This document shows, piece after piece, positions 1-8,124 of a DNA stretch of 16,968 nucleotides; the stretch's first letter is position 1; each line of letters starts with the position of its first letter. Origin of the DNA: Chloroflexi bacterium TSY (lineage in GTDB: Bacteria > Chloroflexota > Anaerolineae > Caldilineales > Caldilineaceae); contig JAHBNG010000188.1 of assembly GCA_019217005.1 (NCBI GenBank), positions 1-16,968 of the forward strand, given 5' to 3'. The translations under genes were made by a program, and so were the position numbers. The notes beneath the pieces are model-generated. The model was not told the origin of the DNA and did no database searches. It was given only the letters and a program-made list of their open reading frames with translations.

Positions 1-70
1 AAACGATCTTAACGGGAGTTTGAGAATTGAAAATCCATCTCCTGTTTTAGCAGAGGGCTTTAGTGCTTAT

Positions 71-135
71 CCGAAAAGTTCTGTGACGATCTGTTCTCGC
101 TCGAGAAGCTGGTCGGGCTCACAACCACTTTTCGG
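71..135. repeat. Inverted repeat left of the IS element
   Basis: CCGAAAAGT at 71-79 is the exact reverse complement of ACTTTTCGG at 127-135, and between them 90-103 carries a near-palindrome (TTCTCGCTCGAGAA). No coding sequence is recognised in 1-141. The stretch could be an end of another mobile element or a hairpin terminator of a gene outside the window. It stops just before the left inverted repeat of the insertion sequence at 142. Function is unknown. Confidence 0.4.
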
Positions 136-141
136 AAAGGA

Positions 142-187
142 ACTAAGCTTGACTTTGTAAGTTTTGAGCACATTAAAAAGTTAATAA
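142..187. repeat. Left terminal inverted repeat of the IS
   Basis: This stretch pairs with 1599-1644 in inverted orientation with a few mismatches in the middle. The innermost 19 bp are identical. The transposase stop codon (complement of TTA at 181-183) lies within it. Confidence 0.85.
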
Positions 188-1529
188 CAGACAGCAGAAA
201 GTAAGGTGTTCACCTGAGAGGGAGAGAATAAACGAAGAGCAGGTGAAATGTGGGATGTCTGGAAAAGGAAATGGGACCATAAGCGGCGGCGAACCAGAGA
301 GAGGAGGTCGGAAGGAGGCGTGAGTCTTGTGATACCAAGCAGCTTGAGGCGGGATAGAGCCATCAGAGAGAAGGCATGAGCCATCAAAATGACAAGGCTG
401 AAAAGACCAAAGAGAGCAGGAGTAGTGCGCTCAATGGCCAAGTCACTCCACTGGCGCTGAGTTTCGACACCGAGATGAGCCCTGGCTTCCTCGAAAGTGA
501 CTTCAATGGACCAGCGTTTGACGAAATCAGCGATGATGTGGGGGGCAGCCTGATGAATGTCGGTGGAGAAGTAAGCGACGGTCTCAGCTTGGCCTTTGGG
601 ATCGCGGACTAAAACCCAGCGCAGAAGGAGCGGGGTAGTGCCAGTGGAGTACCAAAAGGCAAGGCCAGTGGCCCAGTCGACGACTTCAGAGTCTCCACCA
701 TACCAGTCAATGCGGCAGCGGTGCCAACAGGTGGTTTGGAAGAGGGCGACATCTGCCAGCTTGGGCAGTCGCTGCCCAACGACAGGAGGACGACCAGGTC
801 GTTTTGTGCCGTCAGGTTTCAAACGGGAGGGTGGATAGTCAAAGAGACGCGCATCCAGTCGCAGAGGCCCAATCAAGGTGACTCCTTGGGATTGACAGCG
901 CAAGCCCAACTCGATCACACTGTAAGCCCCATCGCCGATGAGCTTGATTTCTCGACCTGGCAAAGCTCGACGCAGCCAGGCCACCACCTGCATGGTTCGT
1001 TTCGCTACTGTCCGGTGGCGCTTGTTAAGCGTTTCGCTGACTTTCGGCGTTGTGAGTAAGACGCTCAGAAAGGGCAACGACCAGTAGAGGTCACTCCACG
1101 GCAACTTGACCACCACACAGAAGACCAGCCACCGCAATCCGCTCGTGCTTACGTTCATCTTCCGGCCTGACGCCAGGCTATCTCGCCAGTGTCCTCGTTT
1201 GCTGATCTTGGGACCCCAGCGCCTTTCTAGCGTCTCGTCTACCGTTATCTCGACTGGCGCTCCCATGACCACAAACGTATCCACAATCAAGTGCAGTAAG
1301 ATATAGCTCAACATCAATCCATCCCACTTCGCTCGATTCAGCACATGGTGATACTTGGACCAGTCTCCTCTTGCTCCAATCCCATCACTCTCAACGCCGC
1401 TGTCACCGTTCGTCTTCCCTTCGTTAACACCGTCCCTATCACCAAGACCAGTGCCTTTTGGTACGTCGGTTCTGTGAAGACTGGGCGAAAGCTCTCGAAC
1501 AACGGGATTATTTCTGCTGGAAGGAACAT
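181..1529 (-). pseudogene. IS701-like DDE transposase, frameshifted near the N-terminus
   Basis: This gene would encode the transposase that cuts and moves the IS. The likely start is the ATG at 1529, preceded on the minus strand by AGAGGAG about 7 nt upstream, giving MFLPAEIIPLFESF. That frame runs into a stop near residue 64, while the rest of the protein (from about SKYHHVLNRAKW) continues in another frame. One base lost in the GAGGAGACTGG tract (about 1360-1370) explains the break. The DDE triad is visible as ITVDET, LIGDGAYS and the E of WSIEVTFEEARAHLG, followed by the family-typical ETQRQWSD and IERTTPAL. A longer open frame beginning at 1563 exists, but its first 65 or so residues are low-complexity and do not look like transposase. 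Programmed frameshifting is possible but not usual for this family, so I call it broken. Confidence 0.8.
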
Positions 1530-1598
1530 TGGGCTCTCCTCTCTTTGATAGTTGTTTTCTCACTCCTATCTTACATCAGCTTCCCTTTTGTTCCTTCT

Positions 1599-1644
1599 TT
1601 ATTAACTTTTTAATGTGCCCAAATTGTACAAAGTCGAGCTTAGT
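1599..1644. repeat. Right terminal inverted repeat of the IS
   Basis: This is the reverse complement of 142-187 with a few mismatches. It ends in GCTTAGT, and 1645 onwards is host sequence leading into the nuclease gene. Confidence 0.85.
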
Positions 1645-1703
1645 CGAAGTTCTGAATTTTTATATATCGTGATAGAAGAAGCCCCTGACCAAGAGGTAAT
1701 CGC

Positions 1704-2595
1704 ATGATGAAATCAGTAACCAATCGAGAACGAGAGCGTCTACAAACAGTCGTGGATGAATATCAGGGTCGAGGCTACGAAGTTATCCTGCAACCTGGAC
1801 CTGACCAGCTGCCTGAGTTTCTTCGCGATTATCAGCCTACCTTAATTGCCCGACAAGACGAGGAAACCATTGTTATTGAAGTAAAAAGCAGGCGGTCACT
1901 GTCCCAAAGTCCCTGGATAAGGGACATGGCTCACCTCCTTCAGGAGAAAGAAGGCTCAGTAGATCCAAATTTCAGGTTTTGAGAGAGAATTCTGGCTAAA
2001 CAGTTGACATAAATACAAATTTGCCGGTCGATATCTAGTTTTTGCGTTAGATTTGGGCGATTTTCAGATATGAAATAGGTTGTTTTCTGTAACCGAAATC
2101 TGAATAAATGACTCCAAAATCCCTGCAATCTCGACTGAAAATCGCCAAAAACGCCAAATTTGGATCTACTGAGGCTGGAAATTTGAATTAATTGTCGTTG
2201 GACGAGCAGAAGACGAACTCGAAATTGAGGCTACCCACTCTTTGGATGAAGATGAGGTGTTACAAAGCTTAGAGCAAGCTCATAATTTGCTAACATCTGG
2301 ATTTACAGAGGCTTCAATGCTCCTGGCCTGGTCAGCTGCTGAAGCTGGTCTCCGTTTGCTTGGTCAACGAGAAGAACTCGATGTAATACGGGCGAATCCC
2401 ACGCATCTAATAAAGGTACTCGTTATGGAAGGCGTGATATCAAGGGTTGATTACGAGTTCCTCATGGACGCCATGAAAACGCGAACGGCTCTTGCTCACG
2501 GCTCTAGAGTCGCCGAAAATGAGCCGTCTTTTGTTGATAAGTTAATCCATACTGCCAAAGATTTATTACAAGCTCAATCTGAGATCTTTTCCTGA
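1704..2595 (+). pseudogene. REase_AHJR-like nuclease fused to a HEPN-like domain, split by a MITE
   Basis: Removing 1955-2173 plus one duplicated G rejoins two open frames exactly, giving a protein of about 223 residues (KEG|WKFELIVVG across the junction). The start at 1704 follows AGAGGT at 1692-1697. Residues 1-100 resemble small restriction-endonuclease-fold (AHJR-like) proteins, with GYEVILQP, QPTLIARQ and IEVKS. E59 and K61 form the ExK part, but the position where PD-(D/E)xK enzymes carry Asp is T46. Residues about 107-215 look alpha-helical and HEPN-like, with RTALAH (R187-x4-H192) matching the HEPN RNase motif. Such fusions fit defence or toxin roles, but the role here is inference. 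In its present form the upstream part ends at a stop in the element (about 1982), and the downstream part could only start internally (ATG 2242). GC is lower than that of the neighbouring catabolic genes. Confidence 0.75.
1955..2173. mobile_element. 219-bp MITE-like element, copy 1
   Basis: The element begins with CTCAGTAGATCCAAATTT (1955-1972) and ends with its perfect reverse complement (2156-2173). A second internal inverted pair is GGCGATTTTCAG (2056-2067) and CTGAAAATCGCC (2135-2146), so the transcript could fold into a nested hairpin. It encodes no transposase. By my reading, every base matches the copy at 14692-14910. A single G flanks each side, and removing element plus one G restores the host reading frame. 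This points to insertion with a 1-bp duplication, which is unusual. It carries a perfect TTGACA at 2004-2009 but no convincing -10 box. Confidence 0.9.
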
Positions 2596-2711
2596 GGAAC
2601 GAGGCTTGAATAATTTTTTGGTTTCTTGTTGCCTAATTGGTGAGACAAAATTCAAGAAGAGTGAATGACAAGCATGAGTCAGAATCACTAAAAATGGAAG
2701 TCGACGAGGAT

Positions 2712-3791
2712 ATGGAAAATCAAGCGTCCCAGACCGTGTGTCTCGAAATCGCGACTGTGCGAGCGTTGATGCAAGACATTTTCTCTCGATTGAATGTTCC
2801 TCCGGAGGAAAATGCCATTGTCGTCCAGACGATCTTAGAGGCGAGCCTGGCTGGCTACGACTCTCACGGGATTATGCGCATTCCAATGTACGTGCGTGGT
2901 ATTCGCCGCGGCGCCATGATCCCTGGAGCCAAAATGGCAATCATCCAGGAGACTGCAGCAAGCGTCTATTTAGATGCCGGGTATGGGTTGGGGCCGGTTG
3001 CGGCAACGGAGGCGGTCCGCTTGGCAAGCACAAAGGCCGAGCAAACAGGGGTCGGCTGCGTCAGTGTCGTGAACGCCAATGATGTGGCGCGCTTGGGCGG
3101 CTATTTGGTGAAGCCAGCTCAGGCAGGTCTCATTGCTTTGATGGTGGTCAACGATGCTGGGGGCGGGCCGTGTGTGGCCCCGTGGGGAGGTGTTGAAGCA
3201 TTTTTGAGTACAAACCCAATCGCGGCTGGCATTCCATGGCGCGAGGAAGCGCCAATCATTATCGATATCTCTACCAGCGTTGTCTCGGGCAGTAAGTTAA
3301 AAATGCTTGCCAATCGCGGCGAGGACGCACGTGACGGATGGCTGATCGATAAAGAAAACAATTTCGCTTTGGATCTCAGTTCCTTTTTCTCTGCCCCAAA
3401 GCAGAGCGCCCTTCTCCCTTTGGGCGGACTGATTGCGGGCCATAAGGGATTTGCGCTCAGCCTGCTCGTTGAGGTTCTCGCAGGTGCGCTCAGCGGTGCC
3501 GGCTGTAGTAAGGGTATAGAAAATGGCATGGATAGAAACGGCGTCTTTGTGTTGGTCATTGCTCCAGAGAAATTTGTGTCACGGGCGCAAGTAAAGCAAA
3601 GTGTGGAAGGGCTCGTTGTACAATTAAAAAACGCCAAACGAGCCCCACAGATCGACGAGATTTTGATTCCAGGCGAGTGTGCGTATCGAGAGCGGCAAAA
3701 GCGGCTCAATGAGGGCATTCCAATCGATGCACCAATCTGGCGTGAGATCAGACAAATTCTAAAGGAAGTTGGCGCGCCTCTCAGAGGGTAA
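2712..3791 (+). CDS. Ldh2-family (malate/L-lactate dehydrogenase type) NAD(P)-dependent oxidoreductase
   Basis: Members of this family oxidise 2-hydroxy acids or reduce 2-oxo/cyclic imino acids with NAD(P). Known members include malate/L-lactate, ureidoglycolate and delta1-piperideine-2-carboxylate enzymes, and the substrate here is unknown. The motif GYDSHGIMR (catalytic His at about residue 52), VVNANDVARLGGY and GHKGFALSLLVEVLAG are typical. The length of about 359 residues from ATG 2712 fits the family. I chose 2712 because GGAAG lies 11 nt upstream and the first conserved helix starts about 15 residues later. ATG 2694 in the same frame is almost as good, and starts at 2637/2640 would add a charged tail without homology. 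The stop is followed at once by an enolase-superfamily remnant at 3792, which suggests a former operon for sugar-acid or hydroxy-acid use. Confidence 0.85.
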   Translation: MENQASQTVCLEIATVRALMQDIFSRLNVPPEENAIVVQTILEASLAGYDSHGIMRIPMYVRGIRRGAMIPGAKMAIIQETAASVYLDAGYGLGPVAATEAVRLASTKAEQTGVGCVSVVNANDVARLGGYLVKPAQAGLIALMVVNDAGGGPCVAPWGGVEAFLSTNPIAAGIPWREEAPIIIDISTSVVSGSKLKMLANRGEDARDGWLIDKENNFALDLSSFFSAPKQSALLPLGGLIAGHKGFALSLLVEVLAGALSGAGCSKGIENGMDRNGVFVLVIAPEKFVSRAQVKQSVEGLVVQLKNAKRAPQIDEILIPGECAYRERQKRLNEGIPIDAPIWREIRQILKEVGAPLRG

Positions 3792-4157
3792 ATGAAAAAC
3801 CAGGTGATCAATACGGTCAAACGCGAGGCGACCGATGTGATGAACCTCAATGGAGCCACGAGCGAGTTTGTCGCAATGGCGACGACCGCAGGTATCGACA
3901 TTTGGCATGGATCCGGTGTTGATCTGGGACTCTTGGATGCTTCTTACGTCCATGCCGCAGCCTGTGCACCCACCTGTACCCTGGGCAGCGACATTGTAGG
4001 CCACTTTATCCGGGAGCATCACTTGCTACGCACCCCTCTACGCTTTGCCGATGGTCACGTCCACCTGCCACAAGAGCCCGGACTCGGCGTGGAGTTGGAC
4101 ATGGAGGCCTTGCAACGATATACTAGCCATCGTTGGATCATTGAACTGGAATCATAA
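3792..4157 (+). pseudogene. C-terminal remnant of an MR/MLE (enolase superfamily) enzyme
   Basis: The 121-residue frame matches only the last third of mandelate racemase/muconate lactonizing type enzymes: a TAGIDIWHGSGVDLGLLDASYVH-type segment, then GSDIVG, then a C-terminal segment with PLRFADGHVHLP and GLGVELDMEAL. A full enzyme has about 370-400 residues, so the capping domain and most of the barrel, including the KxK and metal-ligand strands, are missing. The open frame starts directly behind the dehydrogenase stop codon, as if the 5' two-thirds had been deleted. It cannot be an active lyase or racemase alone. Confidence 0.7.
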
Positions 4158-4171
4158 TGGAGCATAGGAGC

Positions 4172-4449
4172 ATGAAAATCACAGGCATTGAGGCGCTGAT
4201 TCTCTTTTCCGAGTCCCGTCACACCCGCAGGCAGGGTCTGGAATCTACGCCATCACTCGCCGGGTGCCCCCAGGGCGCGGTTCTGACCGACCGCTACCGC
4301 AACGGGCGTCACCAAGGCAATTCCAGATCTACTTGGCCGGTAACCCCGACCTGGATTACGCTCTGGCATCGTGCCTAGGTAGTTCTCAGAGTGATGGACC
4401 GCTGACTGTCAAACAGGGCATAGTGGTTCCACGAGATTACGCAGCGTAA
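4172..4449 (+). pseudogene. Decayed N-terminal remnant, probably of a second MR/MLE-type gene
   Basis: ATG 4172 follows AGGAG (4166-4170) very closely and gives MKITGIEALILFSES, which resembles the opening strand of enolase-superfamily capping domains (MKIT-x-IEA). Similarity then fades. The first frame becomes Arg/Thr/Trp-rich and stops at 4378, and an overlapping frame continues to 4449 with QIYLAGNPDLDYALAS and GPLTVKQGIVVP. The latter vaguely resembles the end of MR/MLE proteins. An internally deleted and frameshifted gene is the simplest reading. The N-terminal match is short, so family assignment is tentative. The bases from 4450 to 4562 show no recognisable gene. Confidence 0.4.
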
Positions 4450-4562
4450 TTGTTGTCTGAAATGAGGCCAGTAGACGATCATTCAATGTTTGACCATCCA
4501 CAGCACTTTGCCTTCATCGGCTACCGACAAGCAAGAGGTCAGTGCCAGAGCAGTCGACACAA

Positions 4563-4570
4563 AAGGAGGA
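4563..4570 (+). promoter_or_regulatory. Strong ribosome binding site deciding the start at 4576
   Basis: AAGGAGGA lies 5 nt before ATG 4576. It is a near-perfect Shine-Dalgarno sequence and rules out the longer in-frame extension that opens at 4450. Confidence 0.85.
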
Positions 4571-4575
4571 ATTCT

Positions 4576-6120
4576 ATGGCAACCCAATATGATGCAATCG
4601 TAGTTGGCGGAGGACACAATGGGCTGGTAACGGCGAACTATCTCGCCAGGGCAGGAATGCAGATTCTGGTACTGGAGCGGCGCAACTTCGTCGGCGGCGC
4701 ATGTATTACCGAGGAGTTGTTCCCAGGATTCCGTGTATCCAGTTGTTCGTATATCTGCCATATTCTACAAGACCAGGTCATCGAAGATCTGGAACTCAGA
4801 AATTATGGCTTTGAGATCCATTCTCTAGAGCCTACACGCTTTCATCCCTTCCCCGATGGGCAATACCTGTTGGGCTGGCACGATGACGAGCGCACGGCGG
4901 AAGAGATCCGACGCCTATCTCCCCGCGATGCCGGCCGATTTCCAGACTGGATCGCTTTCTGGGAGCGTGCGGCCGGCATACTCCACCGTTACTTTCTCAC
5001 CGAGCCGCCCACGCTTGCAGAAGTCGCGGCCAGCGTCAGAGACACGCCTGATGAGCCTGTATTTGAGCGCATGCTCACCGGCAATATGAAAGATTTGGTG
5101 GCGGAGTATTTCGAGTCTGATCTGGTCCGGGCAACCTATATCGATGCCCAGGATGCGGGCGATGTCAGCGCGCCTGGCAGTATCATGGCTGTCGCCTACT
5201 ACAAGAGCACCATGTTCAGCGACGACAGAAACGTTGGCATCCCCTACGGCGGCATGGGCGGCATCACGCAGGCGATGGCCCGTTCCGCGCAGGCGAACGG
5301 TGTGGAGATACGCCTCAATGCGGAGATCGAGCGCATAGCGATCCGCAATGGCCGGGCCGCCGGCGTGATTCTGACTGATGGTGAGGAAATCGAGGCCGAC
5401 GTGGTGATCTCGAACGCGGACCCCAAGCGGACGTTCCTTACGCTGGTAGACCCAGCGGCGCTGGACCCTGGCTTTGTGGCGCGTATCCAACGACTCAAGA
5501 CCAACGTCTCTTACCTCAAATTCCACTGCGCGCTGCGCGAGCTACCAGATTTCTCGGCGCATCTGGGTGATGGCTTTAATCCGCAATACCTGGCGTCGAC
5601 ACGGATATGTCCATCGGTGGAATACTACGAACAGTGCCGGGATGACGCCAGACGCGGCTTGCCTTCAAGCTGTCCGGTGATGTCCATCCAAATCCCCTCG
5701 GTCTACGATAAGAGCCTGACGCCGCCAGACCAGCACGTCATGTCGATATGGGTATTATACGCCCCTGTCAGGCTGCGAGAGGGTTCTTGGGACGACGCAA
5801 ACGAGCGGGTCGGTGAGCACCTGATCGATACCGTCAACGCGTACGCTCCAAATTTTCGCAACGCCATCATCGACTGGACGCTTTTCACGCCGGCGGACCT
5901 CGAACGTAGGGTCTACCTGACCGACGGCAACATACGTCACCTGGACATCACTCCGGAGCAGATGCTGGCACAGCGTTCTAATCAGCGGAGGTCTAGTTAC
6001 AGCACACCCATAGAAGGGCTCTACCTATGCGGCGCGGGCACGCATCCCGGTGGCGAAGTTACAGGCGCTCCAGGTCATAATGCGGCCAAAGCCATTCTGC
6101 GCGACTGGGAGACCAGGTAA
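4576..6120 (+). CDS. FAD-dependent oxidoreductase, PYROXD2/phytoene-desaturase (CrtI-like) family
   Basis: This is a 514-residue flavoprotein of the amine oxidase/phytoene desaturase superfamily. It opens with a dinucleotide-binding fold (VVGGGHNG, Gly 11-13-16), followed by VLERRNFVGGACITEE, the second FAD/substrate element typical of PYROXD2-like proteins. Near the middle are GGMGGITQAMARSA and the second strand ADVVISNADPKRTF. The C-terminal FAD signature is GLYLCGAGTHPGGEVTGAPGHNAA. The protein is complete in length. No other carotenoid gene is nearby, so a role in oxidising a catabolic substrate is more likely than pigment synthesis, but the reaction is unknown. Its stop codon at 6118-6120 directly abuts the stop of the convergent gene at 6121-6123. 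Its GC appears higher than that of the left-hand genes. Confidence 0.9.
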   Translation: MATQYDAIVVGGGHNGLVTANYLARAGMQILVLERRNFVGGACITEELFPGFRVSSCSYICHILQDQVIEDLELRNYGFEIHSLEPTRFHPFPDGQYLLGWHDDERTAEEIRRLSPRDAGRFPDWIAFWERAAGILHRYFLTEPPTLAEVAASVRDTPDEPVFERMLTGNMKDLVAEYFESDLVRATYIDAQDAGDVSAPGSIMAVAYYKSTMFSDDRNVGIPYGGMGGITQAMARSAQANGVEIRLNAEIERIAIRNGRAAGVILTDGEEIEADVVISNADPKRTFLTLVDPAALDPGFVARIQRLKTNVSYLKFHCALRELPDFSAHLGDGFNPQYLASTRICPSVEYYEQCRDDARRGLPSSCPVMSIQIPSVYDKSLTPPDQHVMSIWVLYAPVRLREGSWDDANERVGEHLIDTVNAYAPNFRNAIIDWTLFTPADLERRVYLTDGNIRHLDITPEQMLAQRSNQRRSSYSTPIEGLYLCGAGTHPGGEVTGAPGHNAAKAILRDWETR

Positions 6121-7116
6121 TCATCTATCGATAAGTCCCGCGGCACGCAGTACGGTTTCCTGAACTGTAAATTCGTGATCGAGTGAGCGATCCGGCGTTT
6201 TTTCACCCCGTATATCAGCCACAAATGCTCGTAGGCTTTCGACATAGCGCGGGCGATCTTCTACGACCACAGTTTGCCATCCCTGGATATATCCATCGCG
6301 TGCTTCGTCCAGACAGAGCCGCAGCGCAGGTGGCTCAAGTGGTTCGAGAATGGCACTGCCACGCGTGCCATAGACTTCCAAACGCCTCGACTCTTTTGTG
6401 GAGACCTCCACAGATGTTGATTCCAGGATTGCCATCGCCCTAGGATACTCAAAGATGGCTACTGTATTATCGCGATACCACGGAAATTCATGATCTGTGG
6501 TTTTCGATAATGATGTGACGCGATCCGGGCGTCCTAACAGAGCAACCATAATATCAGTGAGATGGCATGCCAATATAAACATAATACCGCCTTCTCGTTC
6601 GCCGCGGGAATCCCATCGTTTCCATGAAGCTTCATCCGAACAACCAGACGATATCCGGCCACGCACGGATAGAATCTCCCCGAGTTTGCCAGAGTTTGCC
6701 CACTCCAAGATGAACTGAAAACCCGCATTGTATCGGAACATATAGCCGAGCTGGACGAGCAGCTTTTTCTTGCGTGCGAGGTCCAGAACCTCCCGAAATG
6801 CGTTCAGGTTATCCCCCGCAGGTTTATCGAGCCAGACATGTTTGCCGTGCATAAGTGCTTCGCGGGCAAAAGTTAGATTCTGCGAAACGCGCCCCTGCGC
6901 GGCAATTCCGACAATCGATTCATCCTCGAGCATTTCTTCCTTGGATGAGAACCAGTGAACACCATCATAGACTCTATTCTTGCCAAGCGTCTCTCGCACT
7001 TCAGACGACGGCTCGAATACACCGCAGAAATCGACTTGATCGCTCTCCTTCATGACCCGCGCCTTTCCGCTGGCATGGTCATGGGATATACCGTATTGCG
7101 CCAGTTTGATTTTCAT
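6121..7116 (-). CDS. Gfo/Idh/MocA-family oxidoreductase (331 aa)
   Basis: This is an NAD(P)-dependent dehydrogenase-like protein of the glucose-fructose oxidoreductase family, which usually acts on sugars, inositols or their derivatives. The N-terminal Rossmann region reads LAQYGISHDHASGKA, so the usual GxGxxG/A is replaced by GISHDHA. The EKP-type motif is DKPAG at residues 97-101. The second domain contains FRYNAGF, GGIMFILACHLTDIMVALLG (the usual G-x-H-x2-D region) and a beta-sheet face. AAGGAG lies about 8 nt upstream of ATG 7116 on the minus strand. It is the last gene of the minus-strand cluster, 36 nt after the permease gene, and is probably cotranscribed with it. Substrate unknown. 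Confidence 0.88.
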   Translation of the reverse strand: MKIKLAQYGISHDHASGKARVMKESDQVDFCGVFEPSSEVRETLGKNRVYDGVHWFSSKEEMLEDESIVGIAAQGRVSQNLTFAREALMHGKHVWLDKPAGDNLNAFREVLDLARKKKLLVQLGYMFRYNAGFQFILEWANSGKLGEILSVRGRISSGCSDEASWKRWDSRGEREGGIMFILACHLTDIMVALLGRPDRVTSLSKTTDHEFPWYRDNTVAIFEYPRAMAILESTSVEVSTKESRRLEVYGTRGSAILEPLEPPALRLCLDEARDGYIQGWQTVVVEDRPRYVESLRAFVADIRGEKTPDRSLDHEFTVQETVLRAAGLIDR

Positions 7117-7152
7117 CTATTGTTCTCCTTTTGGAAAAATTGACGGCACTCA

Positions 7153-8124
7153 TCATCTCTGGATCAAGCGAGGGTCTAGCGCGTCTCTAAGACCATCGCC
7201 CATAAAATTGATGGACAGAATAGAGAGAGTAATCATAGCGCCAGGTGGAATCCACAGCCAGGGTAAATCCGTTAGGGTTGCCAGATTCTTGGAAGCGTTT
7301 AGCATATTGCCCCAGCTGGGAGTCGGCGGCTGGACACCCATCCCCAGAAAGCTCAGGCTGGCTTCGCTGAGAATCGCACTGGCCACGCCGAACGTAGCAG
7401 CCACGATAATATAGGCCACCACATTGGGCAAGATATGTACAAAGATCACGCGGCGGATCGGTAATCCCAGACAAATCGCTGCCTCAACAAATTCCTTTTC
7501 GCGCAGAGAGAGAAATTGCCCTCGCACCAACCGACATGTTTCCGTCCAGCCCAATAGGCCAATGACGATCATCACGTTGTAAATGCTGGGTCCCACGATT
7601 GCGACAATGGCAATAATAATGATCAGCGTGGGGAAGCACATGACGATATCAGTGAATCGTTGAATCCCAATATCAATCCAGCCACCATAGTAACCCGAAA
7701 CCGCACCGAGTAATGTGCCAATGCTGATAGATATGGCCACCGCTACGATGCCAACAGAAAGACTGACGCGGCTGGCAAAGGCGATGCGCGCCCAGACGTC
7801 GCGCCCAGCACGGTCGGTCCCCAGGATATGAAGACCGCTGGGCGGGGAAGAGAGATTCTTGATGTCTGCTTTTAGGGGATCATGTTGCACAACAAAAGGG
7901 GCAAAAATGGCGATCAAAATTAACACAAACAGCAGGCTGCTGCCAAAGAGAGCCAATTTGTGCCGACGAAACTGCCGCCAGAAGATCATCCACGGCGAAG
8001 CGACCCGCGTGGAAGTCGATAGCGCCAACGGAGACGATGTGGACTGAGGCTGGACGGGTTCAACCGCCGTGAATTTACTTTCGGATGTCATTCCCTTATT
8101 CTCTCGCTGAACAGATTTGCTCAT
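7153..8124 (-). CDS. dppC: Oligopeptide/dipeptide-type ABC transporter permease, DppC/OppC family
   Basis: This is one of two membrane subunits of a class-C binding-protein-dependent importer (323 aa). A hydrophilic N-terminal extension of about 45 residues precedes WRQFRRHKLALFG and a first membrane helix (OppC_N-like). HILGTDRAGRDVWAR follows, then five more hydrophobic segments. The cytoplasmic EAA loop, EAAICLGLPIRRVIFVHILPN, would dock an ATPase. The end SINFMGDGLRDALDPRL is the family's usual tail. The start at 8124 overlaps the stop of the DppB gene in an ATGA arrangement, which indicates translational coupling. Substrate specificity cannot be read from the permease. No DppD/DppF ATPase gene is in the window. 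Confidence 0.93.
   Translation of the reverse strand: MSKSVQRENKGMTSESKFTAVEPVQPQSTSSPLALSTSTRVASPWMIFWRQFRRHKLALFGSSLLFVLILIAIFAPFVVQHDPLKADIKNLSSPPSGLHILGTDRAGRDVWARIAFASRVSLSVGIVAVAISISIGTLLGAVSGYYGGWIDIGIQRFTDIVMCFPTLIIIIAIVAIVGPSIYNVMIVIGLLGWTETCRLVRGQFLSLREKEFVEAAICLGLPIRRVIFVHILPNVVAYIIVAATFGVASAILSEASLSFLGMGVQPPTPSWGNMLNASKNLATLTDLPWLWIPPGAMITLSILSINFMGDGLRDALDPRLIQR

Larger units (their letters stand above)
142..1644 (-). mobile_element. IS701/IS4-like insertion sequence, about 1.5 kb
   Basis: The ends at 142-187 and 1599-1644 form imperfect terminal inverted repeats of about 46 bp. Both share ACTAAGC at the outer tip and a perfect inner block (CACATTAAAAAGTTAATAA, 169-187, against its complement at 1599-1617). 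A single DDE transposase gene fills the interior on the minus strand, and its stop codon lies inside the left repeat. I see no matching target-site duplication next to the tips, so the boundaries could be off by a few bases, or the flanks may have been rearranged after insertion. The element lies only 59 bp upstream of the start of the split nuclease gene and may separate that gene from its promoter. Confidence 0.85.

Noticed and set aside
1530..1563. Longer start for the transposase at 1563, giving 460 residues in one frame.
   Set aside because: The first 65 or so residues are Ser/Gly/Asp-rich and unlike transposases, while the other frame from 1529 has a good ribosome site and normal N-terminal sequence.
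2004..2009. Perfect TTGACA in the MITE as part of an outward promoter.
   Set aside because: No -10 hexamer better than three of six matches lies at 16-19 bp spacing. It is left as a note only.
1940..2128. A 62-residue minus-strand frame in MITE copy 1, with an almost identical 68-residue frame at 14659-14865 in copy 2.
   Set aside because: The frame is open only because the two element copies are identical. It has no ribosome site or known motif, and its end falls in host DNA that differs between copies. I see no sign of a real peptide.
3119..3901. A 260-residue minus-strand open frame opposite the Ldh2 gene.
   Set aside because: It is rich in Ser/Pro/Thr, has no family motif, and lies antisense to clear Ldh2 signatures. 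It is a shadow frame.
4915..5526. A 203-residue minus-strand open frame opposite the flavoprotein gene.
   Set aside because: Arg/His-rich antisense shadow of a conserved, intact gene; no ribosome site or motif.
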